A stretch of DNA of 12,901 nucleotides, taken from contig CAIKJM010000262.1 of assembly GCA_903827735.1 (NCBI GenBank), positions 1-12,901 of the forward strand. Reading direction: 5' to 3'. Source of the DNA: an uncultured Rhodanobacter sp. (GTDB lineage Bacteria; Pseudomonadota; Gammaproteobacteria; Xanthomonadales; Rhodanobacteraceae). The position numbers and the translations under genes were made by a program. Shown here in pieces: positions 1 to 6,351 of the stretch. Below the pieces are notes generated by a model. The model was not told the origin of the DNA, did no database searches, and saw nothing but the letters and a program-made list of their open reading frames with translations. Every line of letters starts with the position of its first letter. Positions within the stretch are counted from its first letter, which is position 1.

Positions 1-1702
1 TCTGATTGCCGTCGCCATCGAACTGGCTGCCTTGATCGTCGAAACCGTGGCTGGATTCGTGACCGATCACGGCACCGATGCCGCCGTAGTTGATCGCGTC
101 GTCGGCCTTGGCGTCGAAGAAGGGCGGCTGCAGGATTGCGGCCGGGAAGTTGATCGTGTTGTCGCTCGGGTTGTAGTACGCGTTGACCGTCTGCGGAGTC
201 ATGCCCCATTCCTTGCGGTCGGTCGGCTTGCCGATCTTGGCGATGTCGTAGTCGTAGTTGAACTTGCCGGCGGCCAGAATATTGGCGTAGTAGTTGTCCG
301 GCTTGATGTCGAGGCCGGACCAGTCGCGCCATTTGTCGGGGTAGCCGATCTTCGGCAGGAACTTGTTCCACTTGTCGATCGCCTTGGCCTTGGTGTCGGC
401 GCTCATCCAGTCGAGGTTCTCGATGCGCGCTTTCAGCGCGTTGCGGATGTTGGTCACCAGCTCTTCGGCGCGCTGCTTGGCTTCGGGAGTGAACTCCTTG
501 GCGACATACAGCTGACCCAGCGCTTCGCCCATGCTGGCGTTGACGGCGCCTAGCACGCGCTTCCACTGCGGCTTCTGCTGCGGCTGGCCGGCCAGGGTGG
601 TGCCATTGAAGGCGAACTTGTTGTCCTGGAAATTCTTGCTCAGATACGGCGACGCATCATCGATTGCATGGAAGCGCAGATACGCCTGCCACTGGTCGAC
701 CGGGGTGCTGGCCAGCATCTTGTCGAACTGGGCGAAGAACTTCGGCTGGGACAGCGAGAAGCCTTTGTCGATCTTCACGCCCTGGGCGTCGAAAAATTTC
801 TCCCAGCTGAAATGCGGGGTGACCTTGTCGGCTTCTTTTACCGTGACGAAGTGGTATTCGTTCTTGATATCGCGCTCTTCCACCGGCGACAGCGAGGCAG
901 CGGCCAGCGCGGTTTCAAACTTCAGAACGTCGTCGGCCTGCTTCTTCGCGTCGGCTTCGGCCACGCCGGTCAGCTCAAGCGACTTGGCGATGTAGGCCAC
1001 GTAAGCGTCGCGGATATCCTTGTATTCCGGCTTGGTGTAGTAGTCCTTGGTCGGCAGACCCAGGCCCGCCTCGTTGGCGAAGCCGATCTGCGTGTCGGCG
1101 TGCTTGAAGTCGCCGCTGGCGCCGAACTGAAATACCTGCATATCGCCGTCGGCATAGCTCTTGGTGATGAAATTGGCCACGTCGGTGCCAGTCTTCAGGT
1201 CAGCAATCGCATCGAGCTTGGGCTTGATTGGATCGAAGCCGTTCTTCTCGATGGTCGCCTCGTCCATACCGGAGTGATAGAGCCAGCCGATCTTCTGTTC
1301 AATCGAACCGGCCTTGGCGCTGTCGGCATTCTTGGCGGCGTCATCGACAATCTCGTGCTGGGTCTTCAGGCTCTTCTCATTGAGAATGTTGAAAGCACCC
1401 CAGCTGCTCTGATCGGCCGGAATCGGGTTAGCGGCGATCCACTTGGCATTGACGAAGCCGTTGAAGTCCGCGCAGGCCTTGAGGCTGGGATCGAGTTCGC
1501 TGACGTCGAAAATGCTTGCCGTAGCCGCTGTCGCTGCCGCCGCCGGTGCAGCGCTAGCGCTCGGTGCCGGTGCTGATGCCGCTGCAGTGGACGCTGGGGC
1601 AGGTGCTGGGGCAGCGGCCTGCTCGTCGCTCTTGCCGCAAGCGGTCAGTGACAGGGCCAGGCTCACGGCCAGCGCCAGGGGCTTCAAATACTGCTTCGTC
1701 AT
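1..1702 (-). CDS. M13 family zinc endopeptidase, lipoprotein (N-terminal part)
   Basis: A neprilysin/PepO-type metallopeptidase, running off the left edge of the window after 567 codons; family members are about 680-710 residues, so the C-terminal part with the third zinc ligand (GENxAD motif) lies outside. The frame is open throughout. It starts with a lipoprotein signal peptide with lipobox L19-T-A-C22, so the enzyme should be lipid-anchored. Residues 29-63 are a linker made only of Ala, Pro, Ser and Thr. The M13 hallmarks follow: NAYY at 507-510, a FPAAILQPPFFD block near 519-530, and the zinc site H548-E-S-S-H552 followed by GFDDQG. H548 and H552 would bind zinc and E549 is catalytic. The start has an AGAGGG ribosome site at 1709-1714, six bases upstream. 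Expected role: cleavage of peptides in the periplasm or at the cell surface; the substrate is unknown. It is the first gene of its transcript, driven by the promoter at 1811-1839. Confidence 0.93.
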   Translation of the reverse strand, partial: MTKQYLKPLALAVSLALSLTACGKSDEQAAAPAPAPASTAAASAPAPSASAAPAAAATAATASIFDVSELDPSLKACADFNGFVNAKWIAANPIPADQSSWGAFNILNEKSLKTQHEIVDDAAKNADSAKAGSIEQKIGWLYHSGMDEATIEKNGFDPIKPKLDAIADLKTGTDVANFITKSYADGDMQVFQFGASGDFKHADTQIGFANEAGLGLPTKDYYTKPEYKDIRDAYVAYIAKSLELTGVAEADAKKQADDVLKFETALAAASLSPVEERDIKNEYHFVTVKEADKVTPHFSWEKFFDAQGVKIDKGFSLSQPKFFAQFDKMLASTPVDQWQAYLRFHAIDDASPYLSKNFQDNKFAFNGTTLAGQPQQKPQWKRVLGAVNASMGEALGQLYVAKEFTPEAKQRAEELVTNIRNALKARIENLDWMSADTKAKAIDKWNKFLPKIGYPDKWRDWSGLDIKPDNYYANILAAGKFNYDYDIAKIGKPTDRKEWGMTPQTVNAYYNPSDNTINFPAAILQPPFFDAKADDAINYGGIGAVIGHESSHGFDDQGSQFDGDGNQ

Positions 1703-1708
1703 GGATTT

Positions 1709-1714
1709 CCCTCT
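1709..1714 (-). promoter_or_regulatory. ribosome binding site of the M13 peptidase gene
   Basis: AGAGGG on the minus strand, six bases before the ATG at 1702-1700. It fixes the start directly ahead of the lipoprotein signal peptide. Confidence 0.7.
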
Positions 1715-1724
1715 GTGATTGATA

Positions 1725-1739
1725 TCGCCCGTCGGGCGA
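1725..1739 (-). promoter_or_regulatory. 5'-leader hairpin ahead of the M13 peptidase gene
   Basis: TCGCCC and GGGCGA form a perfect 6-bp stem around a 3-nt loop (GTC on the plus strand, GAC in the minus-strand transcript). It lies about 10 nt upstream of the ribosome site in the predicted leader of about 100 nt. No U-tract follows in either direction, so it does not read as a standard terminator. It could affect mRNA stability or translation, or be a chance GC palindrome. Confidence 0.35.
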
Positions 1740-1810
1740 ATAGCGTGGTAATGCTTTGGCGGCGGGTTGCCGGATGCCCCGCAAAATGCAGCCGCACCTG
1801 TCGACGCTAG

Positions 1811-1839
1811 GTCATACGTCATGGGTGAGACAGTGTCAA
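1811..1839 (-). promoter_or_regulatory. sigma-70-type promoter for the M13 peptidase gene
   Basis: On the minus strand TTGACA (1839-1834) matches the -35 consensus exactly. A 17-nt spacer follows, then TATGAC (1816-1811), a 4/6 match to the -10 box. Transcription would start near 1804, giving a leader of about 100 nt. Both boxes lie inside the tandem repeat at 1811-1853. The assignment rests on motif match and spacing only. Confidence 0.6.
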
Positions 1840-1853
1840 AGGTCAGGGGTGAG
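1811..1853. repeat. two-copy 19-nt tandem repeat, 24-bp period, overlapping a promoter
   Basis: Copy 1 (1811-1829) reads GTCATACGTCATGGGTGAG and copy 2 (1835-1853) reads GTCAAAGGTCAGGGGTGAG, identical at 16 of 19 positions. Each copy contains GTCA-N3-GTCA followed by GGGTGAG. On the minus strand copy 2 supplies the -35 box and copy 1 the -10 box of the M13 promoter. It could be a pair of operator sites, or a relic of a transposon end with repeated transposase sites (as in IS21-type elements). No transposase gene is nearby. Confidence 0.6.
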
Positions 1854-1854
1854 T

Positions 1855-1984
1855 GCGAGCTTGTTAAAAGCGTGTTTCGAAGGTTGTAACAGCACCATCG
1901 ATACGACGGCGAGCATGCGCGGAGTGTCGAGATCGGAGGTTCGATTTATCGGCACATATTCTTCATGCCAATGATCGGGGCACG
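1855..1984. other. intergenic stretch downstream of the M14 gene, nothing clear
   Basis: This is the rest of the 282-bp gap between the M14 stop and the M13 start (1703-1984). No ORF with a family resemblance is present. A weak 5-bp hairpin (GGCAC 1951-1955 with ATGCC 1965-1969, one G-U pair) has no U-tract, so no convincing terminator for the M14 transcript is seen. Confidence 0.4.
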
Positions 1985-3802
1985 CTAGTGCGCTGAAGTG
2001 GTGAGCTCCAAAGCCTGTGCCCCATTGAGCCGAAGTACCGGGTACGTGCCAACGTGCTGCACGGCATACCAGGGCGAGCGTTCGTAGAAAAAGCTCAGTC
2101 GAGCGTTGGCGTCCGCCGCGAATGCTGGATCATCTTGCAGCTTTTTATCGAACTCCGTTTTCAGCGCTGGATCCTTGACCAGCATCTCGCGCGCCAGTTT
2201 TTCCAGCACGCGCGGCTCTCCGTATTCCTTCTGCTCGAATATCGCGTTGAGGAAACCCCACTGCAGCAGCGAATCGGGCGCCTGCGGCTCCAGCAGGTTG
2301 ATCGCGACATTCGCGGCGCGCTGATCCATCGGCACGATGACCGAGCCGGCTGGCAACGTGACGTCGCGCGCGACGGTGTTAAGCGCGAAATCGCGCAGCA
2401 TCAGATGGCCTTCGAACGGTTGGTTCGACCACTTCGGTCGATCGAGCCGGTAGCCCTCGGCGTGGATGGTCACCGCATAATCGAGTCGCCGATAGCGGAT
2501 GCCGTGCGCGTCGAGCTTGTCGATCATCGCGGTCCACTGCGCCGGTATCGCATAGGCGGCCGGCGGCGTGATGGAAAGCTCGGGCAGCAGTCCGTTCCAA
2601 TTCTCGATGGCATAGGTTTTGGGCTTGCTCGGGTCGTAGCGGATCCAGTCGCTGTCGGAGATGTCGCTGTGCGTGAGGGTGAACGCATAGCCTTTTAGCG
2701 TGAACGGCATGGACTGTGGATCGGCCTTGAAGGTGATCGGGACGCTGGCCTGCGCATCGTGCGCACGCGCGATGACGTTGGCATCCGCCTTGGCTGTGGC
2801 GGCGAGCAGCGTGGCCGAGTGCTGGTTGACCTGTTCCAGCACCAGCTCGACCAGATCGACGGTGGCCTGAACGCGCGTCTGATAACTCTTCAGCATGTGC
2901 GTTTCGATCAGCAGGGCTGGGCGGTTTTGCAGCGCCGCGTAGCCGGTGGAAAAGCGCGGGCCGGAACCGAAATTCTCGATGCCTTTACGCGGATCGCGGC
3001 CGTCTTTGAATTCCAGATAGATCGAGGCGAGATGGCCGCGCTTTTCGTACGCCGGTATCGCGTGATCGACGATGGCGTCGTGCTGCCAGGCGCTGACGGC
3101 CGGATCGAGCTTGTGCGGGTCCTCGCTATACCAGGTGAGGTCGTACTGGTAATCGGCGCCGTCGGTGGTGTGTACATCGATCAGAAAATCCGGCAGCCAG
3201 GCCTGCCACAGCTTCAGCCACGCCAGCATTTCCGGCGTGTCGGCCTTGATGTAATCCCGGTTGAGGTTGAGATACTGCGACTGGGCGCGAAAACCCATGC
3301 TGGCCGGGCCGTTCTGGTTGATGCGGTTGTACGGCGTCGAGTTCTCGTGGCCGTCGACGTTGAACACAGGGATATAGACCAGCACCAGGTGATCGAGCAG
3401 ATGCGGATAGTTGTGCGTGATGGCGATATCGCGCAGCAGGATCAGGCCCGCATCCTTGCCCTCGATTTCTCCGGGATGAATCCCCGCCTGCACCAGCACT
3501 ACCGGCTTGCCGGCCTTGCGCGCCGCTACAGGATCGAAGCTGCCCTCGCTGCTGGCGATGACGGCCACCATCGGCCGGCCCTCGGGCGTGGTGCCGAAGG
3601 TTTGCAGATGGATGACGCCGGGCGCCGCCTGCTGCAGCCGCTGTAGGTAGGCGAGCGTGTCCGCGTAGTTGGGCGTGCTGCGGAAATGGGACGCTTCGGC
3701 GGGCGTGATCCAGTCGTTGGCGCTGGAGGCCTTCGCCCGCGCGGTCAGGCCCATGCCCGCCAGTAGAGTTGAAAGGATCAGCAGGCGTGCTCGCCGACTC
3801 AT
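1985..3802 (-). CDS. secreted M14 family zinc carboxypeptidase
   Basis: A 605-residue exported metallocarboxypeptidase. A Sec-type signal peptide covers about residues 1-25 (RRAR, then a hydrophobic stretch, then AxA sites at ARA and AKA). The catalytic domain spans roughly 35-330. Its zinc ligands are H109-P-G-E112 in QAGIHPGEIEGKD and H211 in LIDVHTTDGADY. N181-R182 in LNLNRDY would hold the substrate carboxylate, and E300 in LLIETHM is the catalytic glutamate. The C-terminal ~270 residues are not catalytic and I do not recognise them. It should remove C-terminal residues from peptides in the periplasm or outside; its specificity cannot be read. The ATG overlaps the TGA of the upstream DUF502 gene (ATGA), with GGAGA at 3813-3809 six bases ahead, so the two are co-transcribed and probably translationally coupled. 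Confidence 0.9.
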   Translation of the reverse strand: MSRRARLLILSTLLAGMGLTARAKASSANDWITPAEASHFRSTPNYADTLAYLQRLQQAAPGVIHLQTFGTTPEGRPMVAVIASSEGSFDPVAARKAGKPVVLVQAGIHPGEIEGKDAGLILLRDIAITHNYPHLLDHLVLVYIPVFNVDGHENSTPYNRINQNGPASMGFRAQSQYLNLNRDYIKADTPEMLAWLKLWQAWLPDFLIDVHTTDGADYQYDLTWYSEDPHKLDPAVSAWQHDAIVDHAIPAYEKRGHLASIYLEFKDGRDPRKGIENFGSGPRFSTGYAALQNRPALLIETHMLKSYQTRVQATVDLVELVLEQVNQHSATLLAATAKADANVIARAHDAQASVPITFKADPQSMPFTLKGYAFTLTHSDISDSDWIRYDPSKPKTYAIENWNGLLPELSITPPAAYAIPAQWTAMIDKLDAHGIRYRRLDYAVTIHAEGYRLDRPKWSNQPFEGHLMLRDFALNTVARDVTLPAGSVIVPMDQRAANVAINLLEPQAPDSLLQWGFLNAIFEQKEYGEPRVLEKLAREMLVKDPALKTEFDKKLQDDPAFAADANARLSFFYERSPWYAVQHVGTYPVLRLNGAQALELTTSAH

Positions 3803-4476
3803 GGGCGATCTCCGTCAATGCGATCGGCTAGCGCCACCGGCGACGCGGGCAGCGTATCGGGCGCCACCGCGCCGCCGGAAATAATGAAGGCCATCGCCTG
3901 ATCCATCGTCCAGTCGGTTGGCGTCAGCTCGTCCAACGGCACCACCACCAAATAGCCGCCGGTTGGGTTAGGCGTGGTCGGGATGAACACCGAGGCCATT
4001 TCGCGGCTGCCGCCGTCCTCGTGCATGACGCGAGTGACGAACCCCACGACCTTCATTCCTCGCCGGGGAAACTCCACCAGCACTACTCGCTGCACGCCGG
4101 AGGGCTTGTTCTGCAGCACAGCCATCAGTTTCTTGGTGCCGCCGTAAATGGTCTGCACGACCGGGATGCGTGCCAGCAGGCCGTCGAAGGCGGTGATAAA
4201 GCGCTGGCCGATCACGCGGTTGGCGACAAAGCCCAGCAAATAAAGCGCGGCCAGGGTGATCAGCAGCGCGATGATGAAAACCAGCCAGTCGGCGTTGAGG
4301 GCGTTGGCCGCCCTCGGCGCGACCAGCGCCAAGGCGCCGAGTAGAGCAGTGACCATCGGCGCACCAATGCCGGCGAGCAGACCAAGCACGAATTTGAAGA
4401 CTAGCCAGGTCACCCACAGCGGAATAAAGGTCAGCAGGCCGGTGATCAGGTAGCGTTTGACGCGCAGAGGGGGCAT
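3799..4476 (-). CDS. DUF502 family membrane protein
   Basis: A 225-residue inner-membrane protein of the DUF502 (COG2928) family, function unknown. It has an N-terminal membrane segment at about 8-35 (YLITGLLTFIPLWVTWLVFK), a second at about 64-88, and then a soluble region. Family signatures are visible: P105-V-V-Q-T-I-Y-G-G with the following K-K-L, F164-I-P-T-T-P-N-P-T-G-G-Y, and the late I199-S-G-G. The length is normal for the family. It is the first gene of a two-gene unit; its TGA overlaps the ATG of the M14 carboxypeptidase. No good ribosome site precedes its ATG. A TACAAT box lies 31-36 bases upstream, and the promoter region is shared with the divergent ECF sigma gene. A link to envelope peptide handling is only suggested by the neighbour. 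Confidence 0.88.
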   Translation of the reverse strand: MPPLRVKRYLITGLLTFIPLWVTWLVFKFVLGLLAGIGAPMVTALLGALALVAPRAANALNADWLVFIIALLITLAALYLLGFVANRVIGQRFITAFDGLLARIPVVQTIYGGTKKLMAVLQNKPSGVQRVVLVEFPRRGMKVVGFVTRVMHEDGGSREMASVFIPTTPNPTGGYLVVVPLDELTPTDWTMDQAMAFIISGGAVAPDTLPASPVALADRIDGDRP

Positions 4477-4506
4477 TGAAAGATTCTGTTGGGCGAAGAC
4501 GCCATC

Positions 4507-4512
4507 ATTGTA
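4507..4512 (-). promoter_or_regulatory. possible -10 box for the DUF502-M14 unit
   Basis: TACAAT on the minus strand matches 5 of 6 bases of the -10 consensus and would start transcription near 4500, leaving a leader of about 24 nt. No good -35 box stands 16-18 nt upstream, so it would need an activator. The alternative is the ECF-like element at 4546-4542. Confidence 0.35.
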
Positions 4513-4541
4513 GGGGAGCTGCGCGCGCCGTAACGGCTGAT

Positions 4542-4581
4542 GGTTCGATCGTGATCAATCGCTTTCATCGTGCGGCGAACC
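4542..4581. promoter_or_regulatory. inverted CGAACC pair, possible divergent ECF -35 elements
   Basis: GGTTCG at 4542-4547 and CGAACC at 4576-4581 are exact inverted copies 28 bp apart in the divergent 166-bp gap. CGAACC resembles the GGAACC -35 element of many ECF sigma factors, and the two copies face outward: one toward the sigma gene, one toward DUF502. Each would give a leader of about 30-40 nt. No matching ECF -10 (GTC or TCTA type) is visible at 16-17 nt, so this is a motif-based suggestion only. Confidence 0.3.
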
Positions 4582-4642
4582 GGTGCGCGTTCGATAGGCC
4601 TAGCGCGTGCTGTGATTTTTTCTGCGCCCGTGCGAATCATGG

Positions 4643-5194
4643 ATGGAACCTTGGGAAAACGCGTCGATGACGGCCAGCCACCACCAGCAACGCTTCGAAC
4701 ATCTGCTGCAGCAGCATCGCGGTGTCGTGTTCAAGGTCGCTGCGCTTTACAGCCGCAGCGTGGCCGATCGCGATGATCTGATGCAGGAAATCAGCGCGCA
4801 GCTGTGGCGCTCGTTCGGCAGTTACGACGAGGCGCGGGCAAAGTTTTCCACCTGGATGTATCGCATCGCGTTGAACGTCGCCATTTCGCAGGCACGCCGC
4901 GCGCGCTGGTCCGACGGCGAACGTTTCGAGCCGCTGGAGGCACGACATCTGGAAACGGTCGGCGGCGGCGAATCGATCGCCGAACCCGACGAGCGGCTGA
5001 CCACGTTGTATGCCTTTATTGGCCAGCTCGATGAACTCAATCGCGCGCTGATCCTGCTGTATCTCGAAGATCGCAGCTACGTCGATATCGCCGAGATTCT
5101 CGGCATCAGCGAAACCAATGTGGCGACCAAGATCAGCCGCATCAAACACACGCTGCGCGGGCAAATGACCGGCGCGGCGACAACCGGAGCATGA
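4643..5194 (+). CDS. ECF-type RNA polymerase sigma factor
   Basis: A 183-residue extracytoplasmic-function sigma-70 factor containing only regions 2 and 4. Region 2 covers about 18-86, with RDDLMQEI (43-50) for core binding and FSTWMYRIALN (69-79) for -10 recognition. Region 4 covers about 118-174, with a helix-turn-helix in the segment SYVDIAEILGISETNVATKI that reads the -35. It directs RNA polymerase to a small regulon, normally in response to an envelope or stress signal. The start is uncertain: an in-frame ATG at 4667 gives a more typical N-terminus (MTASHHQQRFEHLL) with GGGA 10 bases upstream, while the ATG at 4643 lacks a clear ribosome site. Its TGA overlaps the next gene in an ATGA. 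No zinc-type anti-sigma gene follows; a 4-TM protein takes that place. Confidence 0.92.
   Translation: MEPWENASMTASHHQQRFEHLLQQHRGVVFKVAALYSRSVADRDDLMQEISAQLWRSFGSYDEARAKFSTWMYRIALNVAISQARRARWSDGERFEPLEARHLETVGGGESIAEPDERLTTLYAFIGQLDELNRALILLYLEDRSYVDIAEILGISETNVATKISRIKHTLRGQMTGAATTGA
5186..5189 (+). promoter_or_regulatory. ribosome binding site that decides the start of the 4-TM gene
   Basis: GGAG stands one base before the ATG at 5191 but seven bases before the in-frame ATG at 5197. The second spacing is the usual one, so translation probably starts at 5197. Confidence 0.5.
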
Positions 5195-5196
5195 CC

Positions 5197-5847
5197 ATGG
5201 AACTCGACGAGATGAAACTGGCCTGGCAGACGTTGAATCGTCAACTCGAAAAGCAGCATGCGCTGGGCTTGCGGCTATTCAAGGACTCAACGCTCGACAA
5301 GGCGCGAAAGGGACTACGGCCGTTGATCTTCGGACAATGGATTCAGATGGCTATCGGTTTGGTATTGGCCATCGCGGCTGGGGCATTTTGGGCAACGCGT
5401 TTGCACATCACGCACCTGCTGATCTGCGGTTTGGTGGTGCATGCGTATGGGCTGATGCTTGTCGCGTTTGCCGCGCGAAATCTTTATCTCATGCACCGCA
5501 TCGACTACGCCGAACCGGTGATGATGATCCAGAGCCGTCTGGCGGATCTGCGCGCGTGGAAATATCGTGTCGAGACCCCCTTCCACGCGGTGCTCGGCTG
5601 CTTTATCTGGATCCCGGCGACGTGGATGAATCTTGCCTGGCACGGTATCGATCCTTGGACACAGAAGGGGTCCTTCATCTACTGGGCGTTATCAAGCAGC
5701 TGCGTCGGGCTTGTTCTGGTGGTGCTCGTGATCTGGCTCATGCGTCGCATGGGATACGCCCATGTGATAGAAAACCAAGCAGTAGGCCGTAGTGTGCGAA
5801 GAATGGACAAATTCCTGGATGAAATTGTCCGTTTCGAGCGGGAGTGA
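5197..5847 (+). CDS. 4-TM membrane protein paired with the ECF sigma factor
   Basis: A 216-residue protein with no enzyme motif that I recognise. The N-terminal ~40 residues are charged and helical (MELDEMKLAWQTLN...LEKQ) and should be cytoplasmic. Four hydrophobic segments follow at about 42-66, 72-94, 128-148 and 158-182, and a charged tail ends the protein (RRMDKFLDEIVRFERE). The reading frame can also begin at 5191, overlapping the sigma stop, but the GGAG spacing favours 5197. Co-transcription with the sigma gene and the soluble N-terminus make it a candidate membrane-bound regulator, in effect an anti-sigma factor, but it lacks the HxxxCxxC zinc motif of classical anti-sigma proteins. 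The regulatory role is inferred from position only; it could also be a regulon member. Confidence 0.8.
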   Translation: MELDEMKLAWQTLNRQLEKQHALGLRLFKDSTLDKARKGLRPLIFGQWIQMAIGLVLAIAAGAFWATRLHITHLLICGLVVHAYGLMLVAFAARNLYLMHRIDYAEPVMMIQSRLADLRAWKYRVETPFHAVLGCFIWIPATWMNLAWHGIDPWTQKGSFIYWALSSSCVGLVLVVLVIWLMRRMGYAHVIENQAVGRSVRRMDKFLDEIVRFERE

Positions 5848-5869
5848 TGCCGCGTGATGGGAGCGGCGT
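5847..5869. terminator. weak hairpin between convergent genes
   Basis: ATGCCGC (5847-5853) and GCGGCGT (5863-5869) form a 7-bp stem with one G-U pair and a 9-nt loop. It starts at the last base of the 4-TM stop codon, within the 43-bp convergent gap. The sequence after it (GTTCACTTCA) is only moderately T-rich, so termination is plausible but unproven. Confidence 0.25.
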
Positions 5870-5890
5870 CGTTCACTTCACTATCTGGGA

Positions 5891-6343
5891 TCAACGTGCC
5901 CTGGGCTTCAGCCGCACATAAACCTGCTTGCGCACGCGTGCGATGACTTCGCCCGACGCCGTGACCACATCGGTTTCGAACCAGTGCAGCACTTTGCCGC
6001 CGCTGGCGGCAGCGGCGCGCAGCTGATCGACGACGGCAGGATCAAGCTTGAAGTGCGCGTAGACGTTCTCGCGACCGGGCGCGACAAAATCGATAGCGCC
6101 GGCCTTGTCCCAGACGATGTAGTCGCTGCCCAGCTGGTGCATCACCAGCAGCATCCAGAACGGATCGGTCATGGCGAACAGGTTGCCGCCGAACTGGCTT
6201 CGTACGTAGTTCCGGTTCCACGGTCGCAGGCGCAGCACGACCCTGGCTTCGCTGTAATCAGGGCTGATGCTCTGCACGCGAATGCTGTTGAACAGAAATG
6301 GCGGCCACAGGTTCATCGCGTGGCGGAAGGTGGAGGCTTTCAT
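5891..6343 (-). CDS. DUF4442 hotdog-fold protein, thioesterase-like
   Basis: A 150-residue protein of the DUF4442 family, which has the hotdog fold of acyl-CoA thioesterases. The family signature is clear: N45-Y-V-R-S-Q-F-G-G-N-L-F-A-M-T-D60 with P61-F-W-M, then Y75-I-V-W-D-K80, then I84-D-F-V-A-P-G-R91. The length is normal for a single hotdog domain. The substrate is not known for the family, and acyl-thioester hydrolysis is only an inference from the fold. The ATG lies 8 nt after the TAA of the chaperedoxin gene on the same strand, so the two form a transcript. No clear ribosome site is visible before it, which fits translational coupling. Confidence 0.88.
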   Translation of the reverse strand: MKASTFRHAMNLWPPFLFNSIRVQSISPDYSEARVVLRLRPWNRNYVRSQFGGNLFAMTDPFWMLLVMHQLGSDYIVWDKAGAIDFVAPGRENVYAHFKLDPAVVDQLRAAAASGGKVLHWFETDVVTASGEVIARVRKQVYVRLKPRAR

Positions 6344-6351
6344 GCGCGGCG

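Noticed and set aside
668..1576. 302-codon open frame on the plus strand
   Set aside because: It is fully antisense to the M13 peptidase, whose frame shows conserved motifs. Its Val/Gly/Leu-rich composition is typical of a GC-rich shadow frame.
2759..3646. 295-codon open frame on the plus strand
   Set aside because: Antisense to the M14 carboxypeptidase; no family motif and no ribosome site.
3126..3818. 230-codon open frame on the minus strand
   Set aside because: Same strand as the M14 gene but another frame; low-complexity Arg/Gly/Ala content and no recognisable domain.
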